The notes beneath the pieces were generated by a model. That model worked only from the letters and a program-made list of their open reading frames with translations. It made no database searches and was not told the DNA's origin. A stretch of 64,000 nt of DNA from contig CP083650.1 in the NCBI GenBank assembly GCA_020099315.1, forward strand, positions 5,022,001 to 5,086,000, written 5' to 3'. The first letter of the stretch is position 1; each line of letters begins with the position of its first letter. The position numbers and the translations under genes were made by a program. Positions 29,066 through 40,311 of the stretch are shown here, piece by piece. The DNA comes from Citrobacter europaeus (GTDB taxonomy: Bacteria; Pseudomonadota; Gammaproteobacteria; Enterobacterales; Enterobacteriaceae).

Positions 29066-29189
29066 ATCTGGATCAAGCTGAAAATTGAAACGACACACTG
29101 TTTCATTTCTCCGTAATAAGAAATGAAAAATGGTGTGTTCGAGTCTCTCAAATTTTCGCAATCAGAAGTGAAACATCTTCGGGTTGTGA

Positions 29190-32097
<2,908 letters not shown>

Positions 32098-32156
32098 ACA
32101 ACGCCGAAGATGTTTTGGCGGATTTGAGAAGATTTTCAGCTTAGATTACAGATTAG

Positions 32157-32282
32157 TAAGTCCGAAGGATTTTGCGCTGAGACAAGGCGGCAAGTGAAGC
32201 GACGAAAGGAGCATACATTGGTATGTGACTGACGTTCGCAAGTGCAGCCAACGCAGTATCAGCCCAAAAGACACAGGACAGA
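32157..32282 (+). repeat. ERIC-type repeat in the 23S-5S spacer
   Basis: About 126 bp, the ERIC length. Hallmarks in order: CAAGGCGGCAAGTGA, GGAGCATAC / GTATGTGAC as the central hairpin, and GTGCAGCCAACGCAG. The ends are degenerate. The spacer (32098-32294, 197 bp) is about 105 bp longer than the roughly 92 bp of E. coli, and spacer sequence related to E. coli resumes just before 5S. It is transcribed as part of the pre-rRNA. Confidence 0.75.
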
Positions 32283-32294
32283 GCACAAAGAATT

Positions 32295-32414
32295 TGCCTG
32301 GCGGCTGTAGCGCGGTGGTCCCACCTGACCCCATGCCGAACTCAGAAGTGAAACGCCGTAGCGCCGATGGTAGTGTGGGGTCTCCCCATGCGAGAGTAGG
32401 GAACTGCCAGGCAT
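32295..32414 (+). rRNA. rrf: 5S ribosomal RNA
   Basis: 120 nt, from TGCCTGGCGGC to CTGCCAGGCAT; the two ends pair to form helix I. Conserved loops (CCGAACTCAGAAGTGAAAC) are present. A single copy is followed at once by the terminator. Confidence 0.98.
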
Positions 32415-32426
32415 CAAATAAAAGCG

Positions 32427-32460
32427 AAAGGCCCGGTCGAAAGACCGGGCCTTTTGTTTT
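32427..32460 (+). terminator. rrn terminator T1
   Basis: The stem GGCCCGGTC (32430-32438) with loop GAAA pairs with GACCGGGCC (32443-32451), followed by TTTTGTTTT. It closely resembles rrnB T1 of E. coli, in agreement with the rrnB-type right flank. Confidence 0.95.
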
Positions 32461-32546
32461 ATCTGTGGTTCCTGAGCCTCCATAACACAAGCCATCCTGC
32501 GGCATATGCGGTAAACTAAGCGCGATTTTGCATCAGGAAAGCGTCT

Positions 32547-33575
32547 ATGAATCACTCCCTTAAAGCCTGGAATACCTTCGGCATCGATCAACAAGCCAAC
32601 GAACTTGTCTGCGCCGAAAATGAGCAACAATTATTGAATGCCTGGCAATCAGCCAAGGCATCACATCATCCAGTACTGATCCTGGGCGAGGGGAGTAACG
32701 TCCTGTTTCTTGATACCTTCCATGGAACGGTGATCGTCAACCGTATCAAGGGGATAGAGATTACTGAACAACCTGATGCGTGGCATTTACACGTAGGCGC
32801 GGGTGAAAACTGGCATCAGTTGGTGCGCTATACGTTGGAACACAACATGCCTGGCCTGGAAAATTTGGCGCTTATCCCCGGCTGCGTGGGTTCATCGCCA
32901 ATCCAGAATATTGGTGCCTATGGCGTAGAGCTGCAGCGCGTCTGTGAATACGTAGACTGCGTAGAGCTTTCGACCGGCAAACATCTGCGCGTTAACGCTG
33001 CAGAATGTCGATTTGGTTACCGTGACAGCATCTTCAAGCATGAGTACCAGGATCGTTTCGCTATTGTCGCCGTTGGTCTGCGCTTGCCTAAACAGTGGCA
33101 GCCTGTTTTGACTTACGGTGACCTGACGCGTCTGGATCCTGCCACCGTGACACCTCAGCAGGTTTTTGACTCTGTTTGCCATATGCGCACGACAAAGCTG
33201 CCCGATCCAAAAGTGAACGGTAATGCAGGAAGCTTCTTTAAAAACCCGGTTGTCACCGCAGATATTGCGCAGGAGCTCCTGGCAAAATTCCCTACAGCGC
33301 CTCATTACCCGCAGGCCGATGGTTCTGTGAAACTGGCAGCTGGCTGGCTTATCGATCAGTGCCAGCTAAAAGGTATGCGCATTGGTGGCGCAGCGGTACA
33401 TCAGCAGCAGGCACTCGTGCTGATCAATGCAGAGCATGCGACGAGTCAGGATGTGGTGCAACTTGCACATCACGTACGCCAAAAAGTCGGTGAGAAATTC
33501 AATGTCTGGCTCGAGCCAGAAGTCCGGTTTATTGGTCCGCAGGGTGAAGTGAATGCCGTGGAGATCGTTGCATGA
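32547..33575 (+). CDS. murB: UDP-N-acetylenolpyruvoylglucosamine reductase MurB
   Basis: 342 residues, the type I MurB length. FAD-binding segments include VLILGEGSNVLFLD and IPGCVGSSPIQNIGAYG; the catalytic Ser lies in NGNAGSFFKNPV and the Glu near the C-terminal EPEVRFIG. It reduces enolpyruvyl-UDP-GlcNAc to UDP-MurNAc in the second step of peptidoglycan synthesis. It overlaps birA by 4 bp (ATGA). In E. coli it lies just after rrnB, not rrnC. Confidence 0.98.
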   Translation: MNHSLKAWNTFGIDQQANELVCAENEQQLLNAWQSAKASHHPVLILGEGSNVLFLDTFHGTVIVNRIKGIEITEQPDAWHLHVGAGENWHQLVRYTLEHNMPGLENLALIPGCVGSSPIQNIGAYGVELQRVCEYVDCVELSTGKHLRVNAAECRFGYRDSIFKHEYQDRFAIVAVGLRLPKQWQPVLTYGDLTRLDPATVTPQQVFDSVCHMRTTKLPDPKVNGNAGSFFKNPVVTADIAQELLAKFPTAPHYPQADGSVKLAAGWLIDQCQLKGMRIGGAAVHQQQALVLINAEHATSQDVVQLAHHVRQKVGEKFNVWLEPEVRFIGPQGEVNAVEIVA

Positions 33576-34534
33576 AGGATAATACCGTCCCCCTGACGCT
33601 TATTTCATTATTGGCCGATGGCGAATTTCACTCCGGTGAGCAACTCGGCGAAAAGCTGGGAATGAGCCGTGCGGCAATTAATAAACATGTCCAGACGCTA
33701 CGTGACTGGGGGGTTGATGTCTTTACGGTCCCTGGTAAAGGATACAGCTTACCTGAGCCTATCCAGCTTTTAGATTCATCGCGTATTTATTCTCAACTGG
33801 ATGGCGGGAATATAACGGTCCTGCCAGTTATCGATTCAACCAATCAGTACCTGATGGACCGAATTGGTCAACTGCAGTCAGGGGATGCCTGCGTCGCTGA
33901 GTATCAGCATGCAGGTCGTGGTCGTCGTGGACGTAAATGGTTTTCTCCCTTTGGCGCCAATCTGTACCTTTCAATGTTCTGGCGACTGGAACAAGGACCG
34001 GCAGCCGCGATTGGCCTGAGCCTGGTGATTGGTATTGTCATGGCTGAGGTTTTGCGCGATCTGGGTGCGGATAAAGTCCGTGTAAAATGGCCCAACGATC
34101 TCTATTTACTCGACCGTAAACTGGCAGGGATTCTGGTTGAACTCACTGGTAAGACAGGCGATGCCGCGCAAATTGTTATTGGCGCGGGTATTAATATGTC
34201 TATGCGTCGGGTTGAAGAGAATGTGGTTAATCAAGGCTGGATTAACCTGCAGGAAGCGGGTATTAACATTGACCGCAATACTCTGGCTGCCCGGTTGATC
34301 CGCGAGCTGCGCGCTGCCCTGATACTGTTTGAGCATGAGGGCCTGGCGCCGTATCTGTCCCGCTGGAAGAAGCTGGACAACTTTATCGACCGTCCGGTAA
34401 AACTCATTATTGGCGATAAAGAAATATTTGGTATATCTCGTGGAATAGATGCGCAAGGCGCATTACTACTTGAACAAAATGGCGTGATAAAACCCTGGAT
34501 GGGTGGGGAAATATCGCTGAGAAGTGCTGAATAA
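33572..34534 (+). CDS. birA: BirA, biotin-protein ligase and biotin operon repressor
   Basis: 320 residues. An N-terminal winged helix (about 1-60, GEQLGEKLGMSRAAINKHVQTL) gives DNA binding. The central catalytic domain has the biotin/ATP loop GRGRRGRKW and KWPNDLYL; a C-terminal SH3-like domain follows. It makes biotinyl-5'-AMP, biotinylates AccB and, as holo-dimer, represses the bio operon. It is translationally coupled to murB. Confidence 0.98.
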   Translation: MKDNTVPLTLISLLADGEFHSGEQLGEKLGMSRAAINKHVQTLRDWGVDVFTVPGKGYSLPEPIQLLDSSRIYSQLDGGNITVLPVIDSTNQYLMDRIGQLQSGDACVAEYQHAGRGRRGRKWFSPFGANLYLSMFWRLEQGPAAAIGLSLVIGIVMAEVLRDLGADKVRVKWPNDLYLLDRKLAGILVELTGKTGDAAQIVIGAGINMSMRRVEENVVNQGWINLQEAGINIDRNTLAARLIRELRAALILFEHEGLAPYLSRWKKLDNFIDRPVKLIIGDKEIFGISRGIDAQGALLLEQNGVIKPWMGGEISLRSAE

Positions 34535-34538
34535 TAAG

Positions 34539-34566
34539 AAGGGGAGCTGAGGCTCCCCTTTTTTAT
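34539..34566. terminator. Bidirectional terminator between birA and coaA
   Basis: The stem AAGGGGAGC (34539-34547) with loop TGAG pairs with GCTCCCCTT (34552-34560), followed by TTTTTAT. On the minus strand the hairpin is followed by a weaker run (CTTATTATT). It serves two convergent genes. Confidence 0.88.
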
Positions 34567-35517
34567 TTATTTACGCAGCCTGACTTGCTCAACGGCATGA
34601 TTGGCGCTTTTGGTCATAATCAAGCTGGCTCTTTCACGCGTCGGTAAAATATTCTGCTTTAAATTCAGCCAGTTAATTTCTTTCCAAAGCGATGTGGCGG
34701 TGTTGATTGCCTCGTCTTCCGACAATTTCGCATAGTTATGGAAATAAGAGTCTGGGTTGGTAAATGCCCCTTCGCGGAATTTCAGGAAGCGGTTGATATA
34801 CCACGTCTGGAGTAATTCTTCTGGCGCATCAACATAAATAGAAAAGTCGACAAAGTCAGAAACAAATACATGATGTGGATCGTGAGGATAGTCCATCCCG
34901 CTTTGTAATACATTGAGCCCTTCGAGGATTAATATGTCGGGCTGGGCAACGGTTTTGTCACCGTCAGGGATCACATCATAGATCAAATGAGAATAGACCG
35001 GCGCCGTAACGTTGGGGACGCCAGACTTCAGATCGGAAACGAATTTAACCAGACGGTGCATATCATAGGACTGAGGGAAGCCTTTCTTCTTCATGAGCCC
35101 ACGTTCTTTCAATACCTGGTTCGGATGAAGAAAACCATCGGTAGTAATCAGCTCAACCTTACGATGCTCGGGCCAGCGACTCAGCAGCGCCTGCAATACA
35201 CGCGCAGTTGTACTTTTGCCGACAGCGACGCTACCAGCAATGCTAATAATATAAGGAATACGTTCGCCGTTGGTGCCTAAAAATTGTTCCAGCACAGCCT
35301 GACGTCGCAGGTTCGAACTGATGTAAAAATTTAGCAAACGCGATAGAGGCAAATAAATCTCGGCAACTTCTTCCAGCGATAAGTCTTCGTTAATGCCTTT
35401 CAGACGAGCAATCTCTTCCTCGGTCAGGGTCATCGGCACGGAATCACGAAGCGCAGCCCACTGGTTGCGATCAAACTGTAGGTAAGGCGACGTTAACGCT
35501 TGCTCTTTTATACTCAT
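34567..35517 (-). CDS. coaA: Pantothenate kinase CoaA (type I)
   Basis: 316 residues from the ATG at 35517 (MSIKEQALTSPYLQF); an ATG two codons upstream is possible. The Walker A motif GSVAVGKS is at 95-102, followed by the panK signature TTDGFLHPN and SYDMHRLVKFVSDLKSG. It catalyses the first, rate-controlling step of CoA synthesis and is feedback-inhibited by CoA. It is convergent with birA. Confidence 0.98.
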   Translation of the reverse strand: MSIKEQALTSPYLQFDRNQWAALRDSVPMTLTEEEIARLKGINEDLSLEEVAEIYLPLSRLLNFYISSNLRRQAVLEQFLGTNGERIPYIISIAGSVAVGKSTTARVLQALLSRWPEHRKVELITTDGFLHPNQVLKERGLMKKKGFPQSYDMHRLVKFVSDLKSGVPNVTAPVYSHLIYDVIPDGDKTVAQPDILILEGLNVLQSGMDYPHDPHHVFVSDFVDFSIYVDAPEELLQTWYINRFLKFREGAFTNPDSYFHNYAKLSEDEAINTATSLWKEINWLNLKQNILPTRERASLIMTKSANHAVEQVRLRK

Positions 35518-35864
35518 ACGCATGGTCTGGCTGTCATTGCTATATCAGGTCTGCGGTAAAAAACGAAATCATCCCCGGTACGCAATGGCACGCACATTTC
35601 AGTTAATTTGGACAATGGGCAGGAGGGTAACACCAGATGGGAGGGAATAATAAGAAAAAATCTTCCCCTGAAACGCAATGTGACGGCTATTCCAGATGTA
35701 TAAAGATGCACTTTCTCTCTATTGATTACTGCGTGCCGGAGCAAAATGCCCCTCAGGGAACGCGCCTGGCGTTGGAAATTTGTCCAATCTAAAGAGGAAA
35801 TAGATTATTTATCGGTCGTATAGTGCAAAATGTGAGCGATAGAACATTTTATGCAATTTTTTAG
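35518..35864. other. Intergenic region between coaA and the tRNA-tufB operon
   Basis: About 350 bp with no supportable gene. The right part (35800-35864) is AT-rich and should contain the Fis-activated upstream region of the tRNA promoter, known for thrU-tufB in E. coli. The coaA promoter must lie at the left. Confidence 0.45.
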
Positions 35865-35893
35865 TTGCATGAGTGCGCATGTCTCCATAAAAT
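35865..35893 (+). promoter_or_regulatory. Promoter of the thrU-tyrU-glyT-thrT-tufB operon
   Basis: TTGCAT (35865-35870), 17-bp spacer and TAAAAT (35888-35893), followed by the GC discriminator GCGCGC typical of stringently controlled stable-RNA promoters. The first tRNA begins 14 bp after the -10. Confidence 0.85.
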
Positions 35894-35907
35894 GCGCGCT
35901 ACTTGAT

Positions 35908-35983
<76 letters not shown>

Positions 35984-35991
35984 TCAAGTCC

Positions 35992-36076
<85 letters not shown>

Positions 36077-36190
36077 CTTTCTGGCAGCGTTATCGCCGCC
36101 TGAGTTGGTTAAAAAATTAATCAGCTCGAACAGAAAAGAGAGAAATCTCTTTTTTGTTACAGAAAGAACTGGGTAGCCGAGTTTCAGGAT

Positions 36191-36265
<75 letters not shown>

Positions 36266-36270
36266 GACGT

Positions 36271-36346
36271 GCTGATATGGCTCAGTTGGTAGAGCGCACC
36301 CTTGGTAAGGGTGAGGTCCCCAGTTCGACTCTGGGTATCAGCACCA
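36271..36346 (+). tRNA. thrT: tRNA-Thr(GGT)
   Basis: 76 nt from GCTGATATGGCTCAGTTGG to ATCAGCACCA with anticodon GGT in CTTGGTA. It lies 5 bp after tRNA-Gly and about 120 bp before tufB, with which it is co-transcribed. Confidence 0.98.
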
Positions 36347-36464
36347 CTTCACTTCTCCTTCCCGTTTCTCTCTGTTTACTTTTAAAAGCATTCAACAGCT
36401 CAGGCATATTGCCTGGTTGATGTGGTGATATCACCGATTTATCCGTGTCTTAGAGGGACAATCG

Positions 36465-37649
36465 ATGTCTAAAGAAAAATTTGAACGTACTAAACCGCAC
36501 GTTAACGTCGGTACTATCGGCCACGTTGACCATGGTAAAACAACGCTGACCGCTGCAATCACTACCGTACTGGCTAAAACCTACGGCGGTGCTGCTCGCG
36601 CATTCGATCAGATCGATAACGCGCCGGAAGAAAAAGCACGTGGTATCACCATCAACACTTCTCACGTTGAATATGACACCCCGACTCGCCACTACGCACA
36701 CGTAGACTGCCCGGGCCACGCCGACTATGTTAAAAACATGATCACCGGTGCTGCGCAGATGGACGGCGCGATCCTGGTTGTTGCTGCGACTGACGGCCCG
36801 ATGCCGCAGACTCGTGAGCACATCCTGCTGGGTCGTCAGGTAGGCGTTCCGTACATCATCGTGTTCCTGAACAAATGCGACATGGTTGATGACGAAGAGC
36901 TGCTGGAACTGGTAGAAATGGAAGTTCGTGAACTTCTGTCTCAGTACGATTTCCCGGGCGACGACACTCCGATCGTTCGTGGTTCTGCTCTGAAAGCGCT
37001 GGAAGGCGACGCAGAGTGGGAAGCGAAAATCATCGAACTGGCTGGCTTCCTGGATTCTTACATCCCAGAACCAGAGCGTGCGATTGACAAGCCGTTCCTG
37101 CTGCCTATCGAAGACGTATTCTCCATCTCCGGTCGTGGTACCGTTGTTACCGGTCGTGTAGAGCGCGGTATCATCAAAGTTGGTGAAGAAGTTGAAATCG
37201 TTGGTATCAAGGACACTGCTAAGTCTACTTGTACCGGCGTTGAAATGTTCCGCAAACTGCTGGACGAAGGCCGTGCTGGTGAGAACGTTGGTGTTCTGCT
37301 GCGTGGTATCAAACGTGAAGAAATCGAACGTGGTCAGGTACTGGCTAAGCCGGGCTCTATCAAGCCGCACACCAAGTTCGAATCTGAAGTGTACATTCTG
37401 TCCAAAGACGAAGGCGGCCGTCATACTCCGTTCTTCAAAGGCTACCGTCCGCAGTTCTACTTCCGTACTACTGACGTGACTGGTACCATCGAACTGCCGG
37501 AAGGCGTTGAGATGGTAATGCCGGGCGACAACATCAAAATGGTTGTTACCCTGATCCACCCAATCGCGATGGACGACGGTCTGCGTTTCGCAATCCGTGA
37601 AGGCGGCCGTACTGTTGGTGCGGGCGTTGTTGCCAAAGTAATGAGCTAA
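36465..37649 (+). CDS. tufB: Elongation factor Tu (TufB copy)
   Basis: 394 residues. GTPase motifs: P-loop GHVDHGKT (19-26), switch region with RGITINTSHVEY, DCPGHADYV, NKCD and the SAL-type motif near GSALKAL; two beta-barrel domains follow. EF-Tu delivers aminoacyl-tRNA to the ribosome. Position after thrT identifies the tufB copy. Extreme codon bias produces a 409-codon antisense ORF that is not a gene. Confidence 0.99.
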   Translation: MSKEKFERTKPHVNVGTIGHVDHGKTTLTAAITTVLAKTYGGAARAFDQIDNAPEEKARGITINTSHVEYDTPTRHYAHVDCPGHADYVKNMITGAAQMDGAILVVAATDGPMPQTREHILLGRQVGVPYIIVFLNKCDMVDDEELLELVEMEVRELLSQYDFPGDDTPIVRGSALKALEGDAEWEAKIIELAGFLDSYIPEPERAIDKPFLLPIEDVFSISGRGTVVTGRVERGIIKVGEEVEIVGIKDTAKSTCTGVEMFRKLLDEGRAGENVGVLLRGIKREEIERGQVLAKPGSIKPHTKFESEVYILSKDEGGRHTPFFKGYRPQFYFRTTDVTGTIELPEGVEMVMPGDNIKMVVTLIHPIAMDDGLRFAIREGGRTVGAGVVAKVMS

Positions 37650-37680
37650 TTGCCGAATAACATTTGACGCAATGCGCAAT

Positions 37681-37707
37681 AAAAGGGCATCATTTGATGC
37701 CCTTTTT
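37681..37707 (+). terminator. tufB operon terminator
   Basis: The stem GGGCATC (37685-37691) with loop ATTT pairs with GATGCCC (37696-37702), extended by A/T pairs and followed by TTTTT. Confidence 0.9.
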
Positions 37708-37832
37708 GCACGCTTTCACACCAGAACCTGGCTCATCAGTGATTTTTTTTGTCATAATCATTGCTGAGACAGGCTCTGAAGAGGGCGTTTAGTCCGAAAC
37801 GCACCAGAGCATTTCGGTTTGGATTGCCTCGC

Positions 37833-37860
37833 TTACGCGGGGTGAAAATGTTTGTAGAAT
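37833..37860 (+). promoter_or_regulatory. Probable secE-nusG promoter
   Basis: TTACGC (37833-37838), 16-bp spacer and TAGAAT (37855-37860), about 20 bp before the secE start codon. It would give a very short leader. Confidence 0.5.
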
Positions 37861-37879
37861 ACTTCTGACAGGTTGGTTT

Positions 37880-38263
37880 ATGAGTGCGAATACCGAAGCT
37901 CAAGGAAGCGGGCGCGGCCTGGAAGCGATGAAGTGGGTTGTTGTCGCTGTATTGCTGCTTGTAGCTATCGTTGGCAACTACCTCTATCGTGACATGATGC
38001 TGCCGCTGCGTGCGCTGGCCGTAGTGATTCTGATTGCCGCAGCGGGTGGTGTCGCGCTGTTGACAACAAAAGGTAAAGCGACCGTTGCTTTTGCCCGTGA
38101 AGCGAGAACCGAAGTCCGTAAGGTCATTTGGCCAACTCGCCAGGAAACATTGCACACCACATTAATTGTGGCTGCGGTTACCGCAGTAATGTCACTGATC
38201 CTGTGGGGACTGGATGGTATTCTGGTTCGCCTGGTATCCTTTATCACTGGCCTGAGGTTCTAA
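37880..38263 (+). CDS. secE: Preprotein translocase subunit SecE
   Basis: 127 residues with three membrane helices, the long enterobacterial form: two near the N-terminus (about 19-36 and 45-61) and the conserved one at the C-terminus after the amphipathic KVIWPTRQETLHTT motif. SecE clamps the two halves of SecY. nusG follows after 1 bp. Confidence 0.97.
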   Translation: MSANTEAQGSGRGLEAMKWVVVAVLLLVAIVGNYLYRDMMLPLRALAVVILIAAAGGVALLTTKGKATVAFAREARTEVRKVIWPTRQETLHTTLIVAAVTAVMSLILWGLDGILVRLVSFITGLRF

Positions 38264-38264
38264 G

Positions 38265-38810
38265 ATGTCTGAAGCCCCTAAAAAGCGCTGGTACGTCGTT
38301 CAGGCGTTTTCCGGTTTTGAAGGCCGCGTAGCCACGTCGCTGCGCGAATATATCAAGTTACAAAATATGGAAGAGCTGTTTGGCGAAGTCATGGTTCCGA
38401 CTGAAGAAGTGGTCGAAATCCGTGGTGGCCAGCGTCGCAAGAGCGAACGTAAATTCTTCCCGGGCTATGTACTGGTCCAGATGGTGATGAATGACGCAAG
38501 CTGGCACCTGGTGCGTAGCGTGCCGCGTGTGATGGGCTTTATCGGCGGTACTTCTGACCGTCCGGCGCCGATCAGCGACAAAGAAGTTGATGCGATCATG
38601 AACCGTCTGCAGCAGGTTGGCGATAAGCCGCGTCCGAAAACGATGTTTGAGCCAGGTGAAATGGTTCGCGTTAGCGACGGTCCGTTCGCTGACTTTAATG
38701 GCGTGGTTGAAGAAGTGGACTACGAGAAGTCTCGTCTGAAAGTTTCCGTATCTATCTTCGGTCGTGCGACTCCGGTTGAACTGGACTTCGCTCAGGTTGA
38801 AAAAGCCTAA
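38265..38810 (+). CDS. nusG: Transcription factor NusG
   Basis: 181 residues. The N-terminal NGN domain (KKRWYVVQAFSGFEGRVATSL ... FFPGYVLVQM) binds the RNA polymerase clamp; the C-terminal KOW domain (FEPGEMVRVSDGPFADFNGVVEEVD) binds Rho or ribosomal protein S10. It suppresses pausing and assists Rho termination and rrn antitermination. Confidence 0.98.
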   Translation: MSEAPKKRWYVVQAFSGFEGRVATSLREYIKLQNMEELFGEVMVPTEEVVEIRGGQRRKSERKFFPGYVLVQMVMNDASWHLVRSVPRVMGFIGGTSDRPAPISDKEVDAIMNRLQQVGDKPRPKTMFEPGEMVRVSDGPFADFNGVVEEVDYEKSRLKVSVSIFGRATPVELDFAQVEKA

Positions 38811-38841
38811 TACGCCGATCAAAAAAGCGACGATTTAATCG

Positions 38842-38870
38842 TTGCACAAGGCGCGAGATTGGAATACAAT
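38842..38870 (+). promoter_or_regulatory. rplKA promoter (PL11) embedded in the nusG terminator
   Basis: TTGCAC (38842-38847), a 17-bp spacer and TACAAT (38865-38870) make a good promoter. Its spacer and -10 coincide with the stem of the nusG terminator, so the same bases serve both. Confidence 0.7.
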
Positions 38871-38886
38871 TTCGCGCCTTTTGTTT
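38848..38886 (+). terminator. nusG terminator
   Basis: AAGGCGCGA-G-ATTG pairs with CAAT-T-TCGCGCCTT around the loop GGAATA, followed by TTGTTTTT. Confidence 0.82.
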
Positions 38887-38920
38887 TTATGGATCCTGTC
38901 CGTAAAACGAATTTAATCAC

Positions 38921-38948
38921 GGGGAGCCTCCTTGAGGCGCTATAACCC
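38921..38948 (+). promoter_or_regulatory. L1-binding translational operator in the rplKA leader
   Basis: GGGGAGCCTCCTTGAGGCGC lies just upstream of rplK and resembles the L1 site on 23S rRNA. In E. coli, free L1 binds here and represses translation of L11 and L1. Confidence 0.75.
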
Positions 38949-38965
38949 AATCAGAGGAATTTAGA

Positions 38966-39394
38966 ATGGCTAAGAAAGTCCAAGCCTATGTCAAGCTGCA
39001 GGTTGCAGCTGGTATGGCTAACCCGAGTCCGCCGGTAGGTCCAGCACTGGGTCAACAAGGCGTGAACATCATGGAATTCTGCAAAGCGTTCAACGCTAAA
39101 ACTGATTCCATGGAAAAAGGTCTGCCGATCCCGGTTGTTATCACCGTTTACGCTGACCGTTCTTTCACTTTCGTTACCAAAACGCCTCCGGCAGCAGTTC
39201 TGCTGAAGAAAGCGGCTGGTATCAAGTCTGGTTCCGGCAAGCCGAACAAAGACAAAGTGGGTAAAATTTCCCGCGCTCAGCTGCAGGAAATCGCGCAGAC
39301 CAAAGCTGCCGACATGACTGGTTCCGACATTGAAGCGATGACTCGCTCCATTGAAGGTACTGCACGTTCCATGGGCCTGGTAGTGGAGGACTAA
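38966..39394 (+). CDS. rplK: 50S ribosomal protein L11
   Basis: 142 residues. The N-terminal domain with the conserved proline-rich AGMANPSPPVGPALGQQGVNIMEFC binds the GTPase centre with L10/L7/L12 and is needed for RelA activation; the C-terminal domain binds 23S rRNA near nucleotide 1067. rplA follows after 3 bp. Confidence 0.99.
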   Translation: MAKKVQAYVKLQVAAGMANPSPPVGPALGQQGVNIMEFCKAFNAKTDSMEKGLPIPVVITVYADRSFTFVTKTPPAAVLLKKAAGIKSGSGKPNKDKVGKISRAQLQEIAQTKAADMTGSDIEAMTRSIEGTARSMGLVVED

Positions 39395-39397
39395 GAA

Positions 39398-40105
39398 ATG
39401 GCTAAACTGACCAAGCGCATGTCCGTGATCCGTGACAAAGTTGATGCTACTAAGCAGTACGACATCAACGAAGCTATTGCTCTGCTGAAAGAGCTGGCCA
39501 CTGCTAAATTCGTAGAAAGCGTGGACGTTGCTGTTAACCTCGGCATCGACGCTCGTAAATCTGACCAGAACGTACGTGGTGCAACTGTACTGCCGCACGG
39601 TACTGGCCGTTCCGTTCGCGTAGCCGTATTTACCCAGGGCGCAAACGCTGAAGCTGCTAAAGCTGCAGGCGCTGAGCTGGTAGGTATGGAAGATCTGGCT
39701 GAACAGATCAAGAAAGGCGAAATGAACTTTGACGTTGTTATTGCTTCCCCGGATGCAATGCGCGTTGTTGGCCAGCTGGGTCAGGTTCTGGGTCCGCGCG
39801 GCCTGATGCCAAACCCGAAAGTTGGTACTGTAACTCCTAACGTTGCTGAAGCAGTTAAGAACGCTAAAGCTGGTCAGGTTCGTTACCGTAACGACAAAAA
39901 CGGCATCATCCACACCACCATCGGTAAAGTGGATTTTGACGCTGACAAACTGAAAGAAAACCTGGAAGCTCTGCTGGTTGCGCTGAAAAAAGCAAAACCG
40001 ACTCAGGCAAAAGGCGTGTACATCAAGAAAGTTAGCATCTCCACCACCATGGGTGCTGGTGTTGCCGTTGATCAGTCCGGTCTGACTGCGACTGTGGCGA
40101 ACTAA
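39398..40105 (+). CDS. rplA: 50S ribosomal protein L1
   Basis: 235 residues (E. coli 234). The two-domain L1 fold is recognisable by VDVAVNLGIDARKSDQNVRG and IASPDAMRVVGQLGQVLGPRGLMPNPK. It binds the L1 stalk and helps release deacylated tRNA from the E site. It also autoregulates the rplKA leader. Confidence 0.98.
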   Translation: MAKLTKRMSVIRDKVDATKQYDINEAIALLKELATAKFVESVDVAVNLGIDARKSDQNVRGATVLPHGTGRSVRVAVFTQGANAEAAKAAGAELVGMEDLAEQIKKGEMNFDVVIASPDAMRVVGQLGQVLGPRGLMPNPKVGTVTPNVAEAVKNAKAGQVRYRNDKNGIIHTTIGKVDFDADKLKENLEALLVALKKAKPTQAKGVYIKKVSISTTMGAGVAVDQSGLTATVAN

Positions 40106-40113
40106 TATTCGCC

Positions 40114-40142
40114 TTTACGTGGGCGGTGATTTTGTCTACAAT
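40114..40142 (+). promoter_or_regulatory. rplJL-rpoBC promoter (PL10)
   Basis: TTTACG (40114-40119), 17-bp spacer and TACAAT (40137-40142). It begins 9 bp after the rplA stop, the known place of the major promoter for rplJL-rpoBC. Confidence 0.85.
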
Positions 40143-40173
40143 CTTACCCCCACGTTTCTGCTAATTGCAGACG

Positions 40174-40297
40174 TATATCCGAGATATTCAGGCTGTGGCA
40201 AGGCGACAACTGAGTGAATCGCCGAGAGCATAGTCAACTATGTGGCTGGTGTGAACGAAGGCAGTCAACGCCGGCACAGATTGAATAGCGACAGATA
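40174..40297. repeat. ERIC repeat in the rplJ leader
   Basis: 124 bp beginning TATATCCGAGATATTCAGGC and ending TTGAATAGCGACAGATA, i.e. diverged ERIC termini. The core has CAAGGCGACAACTGAGTGAA, the central dyad GAGCATAGTCAACTATGTG, and GTGAACGAAGGCAGTCAACGC, all in ERIC order. It lies between PL10 and the L10 operator and so is transcribed into every rplJL-rpoBC mRNA. The rplA-rplJ distance (414 bp) is about the same as in E. coli, so the element is probably ancestral. Confidence 0.75.
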
Positions 40298-40311
40298 GAC
40301 AAGATTTGTTC

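Noticed and set aside
36450..37679. 409-codon antisense ORF over tufB
   Set aside because: It mirrors tufB almost exactly. Strong codon bias in highly expressed genes removes stop codons from the opposite frame; the protein is low-complexity and has no ribosome binding site.
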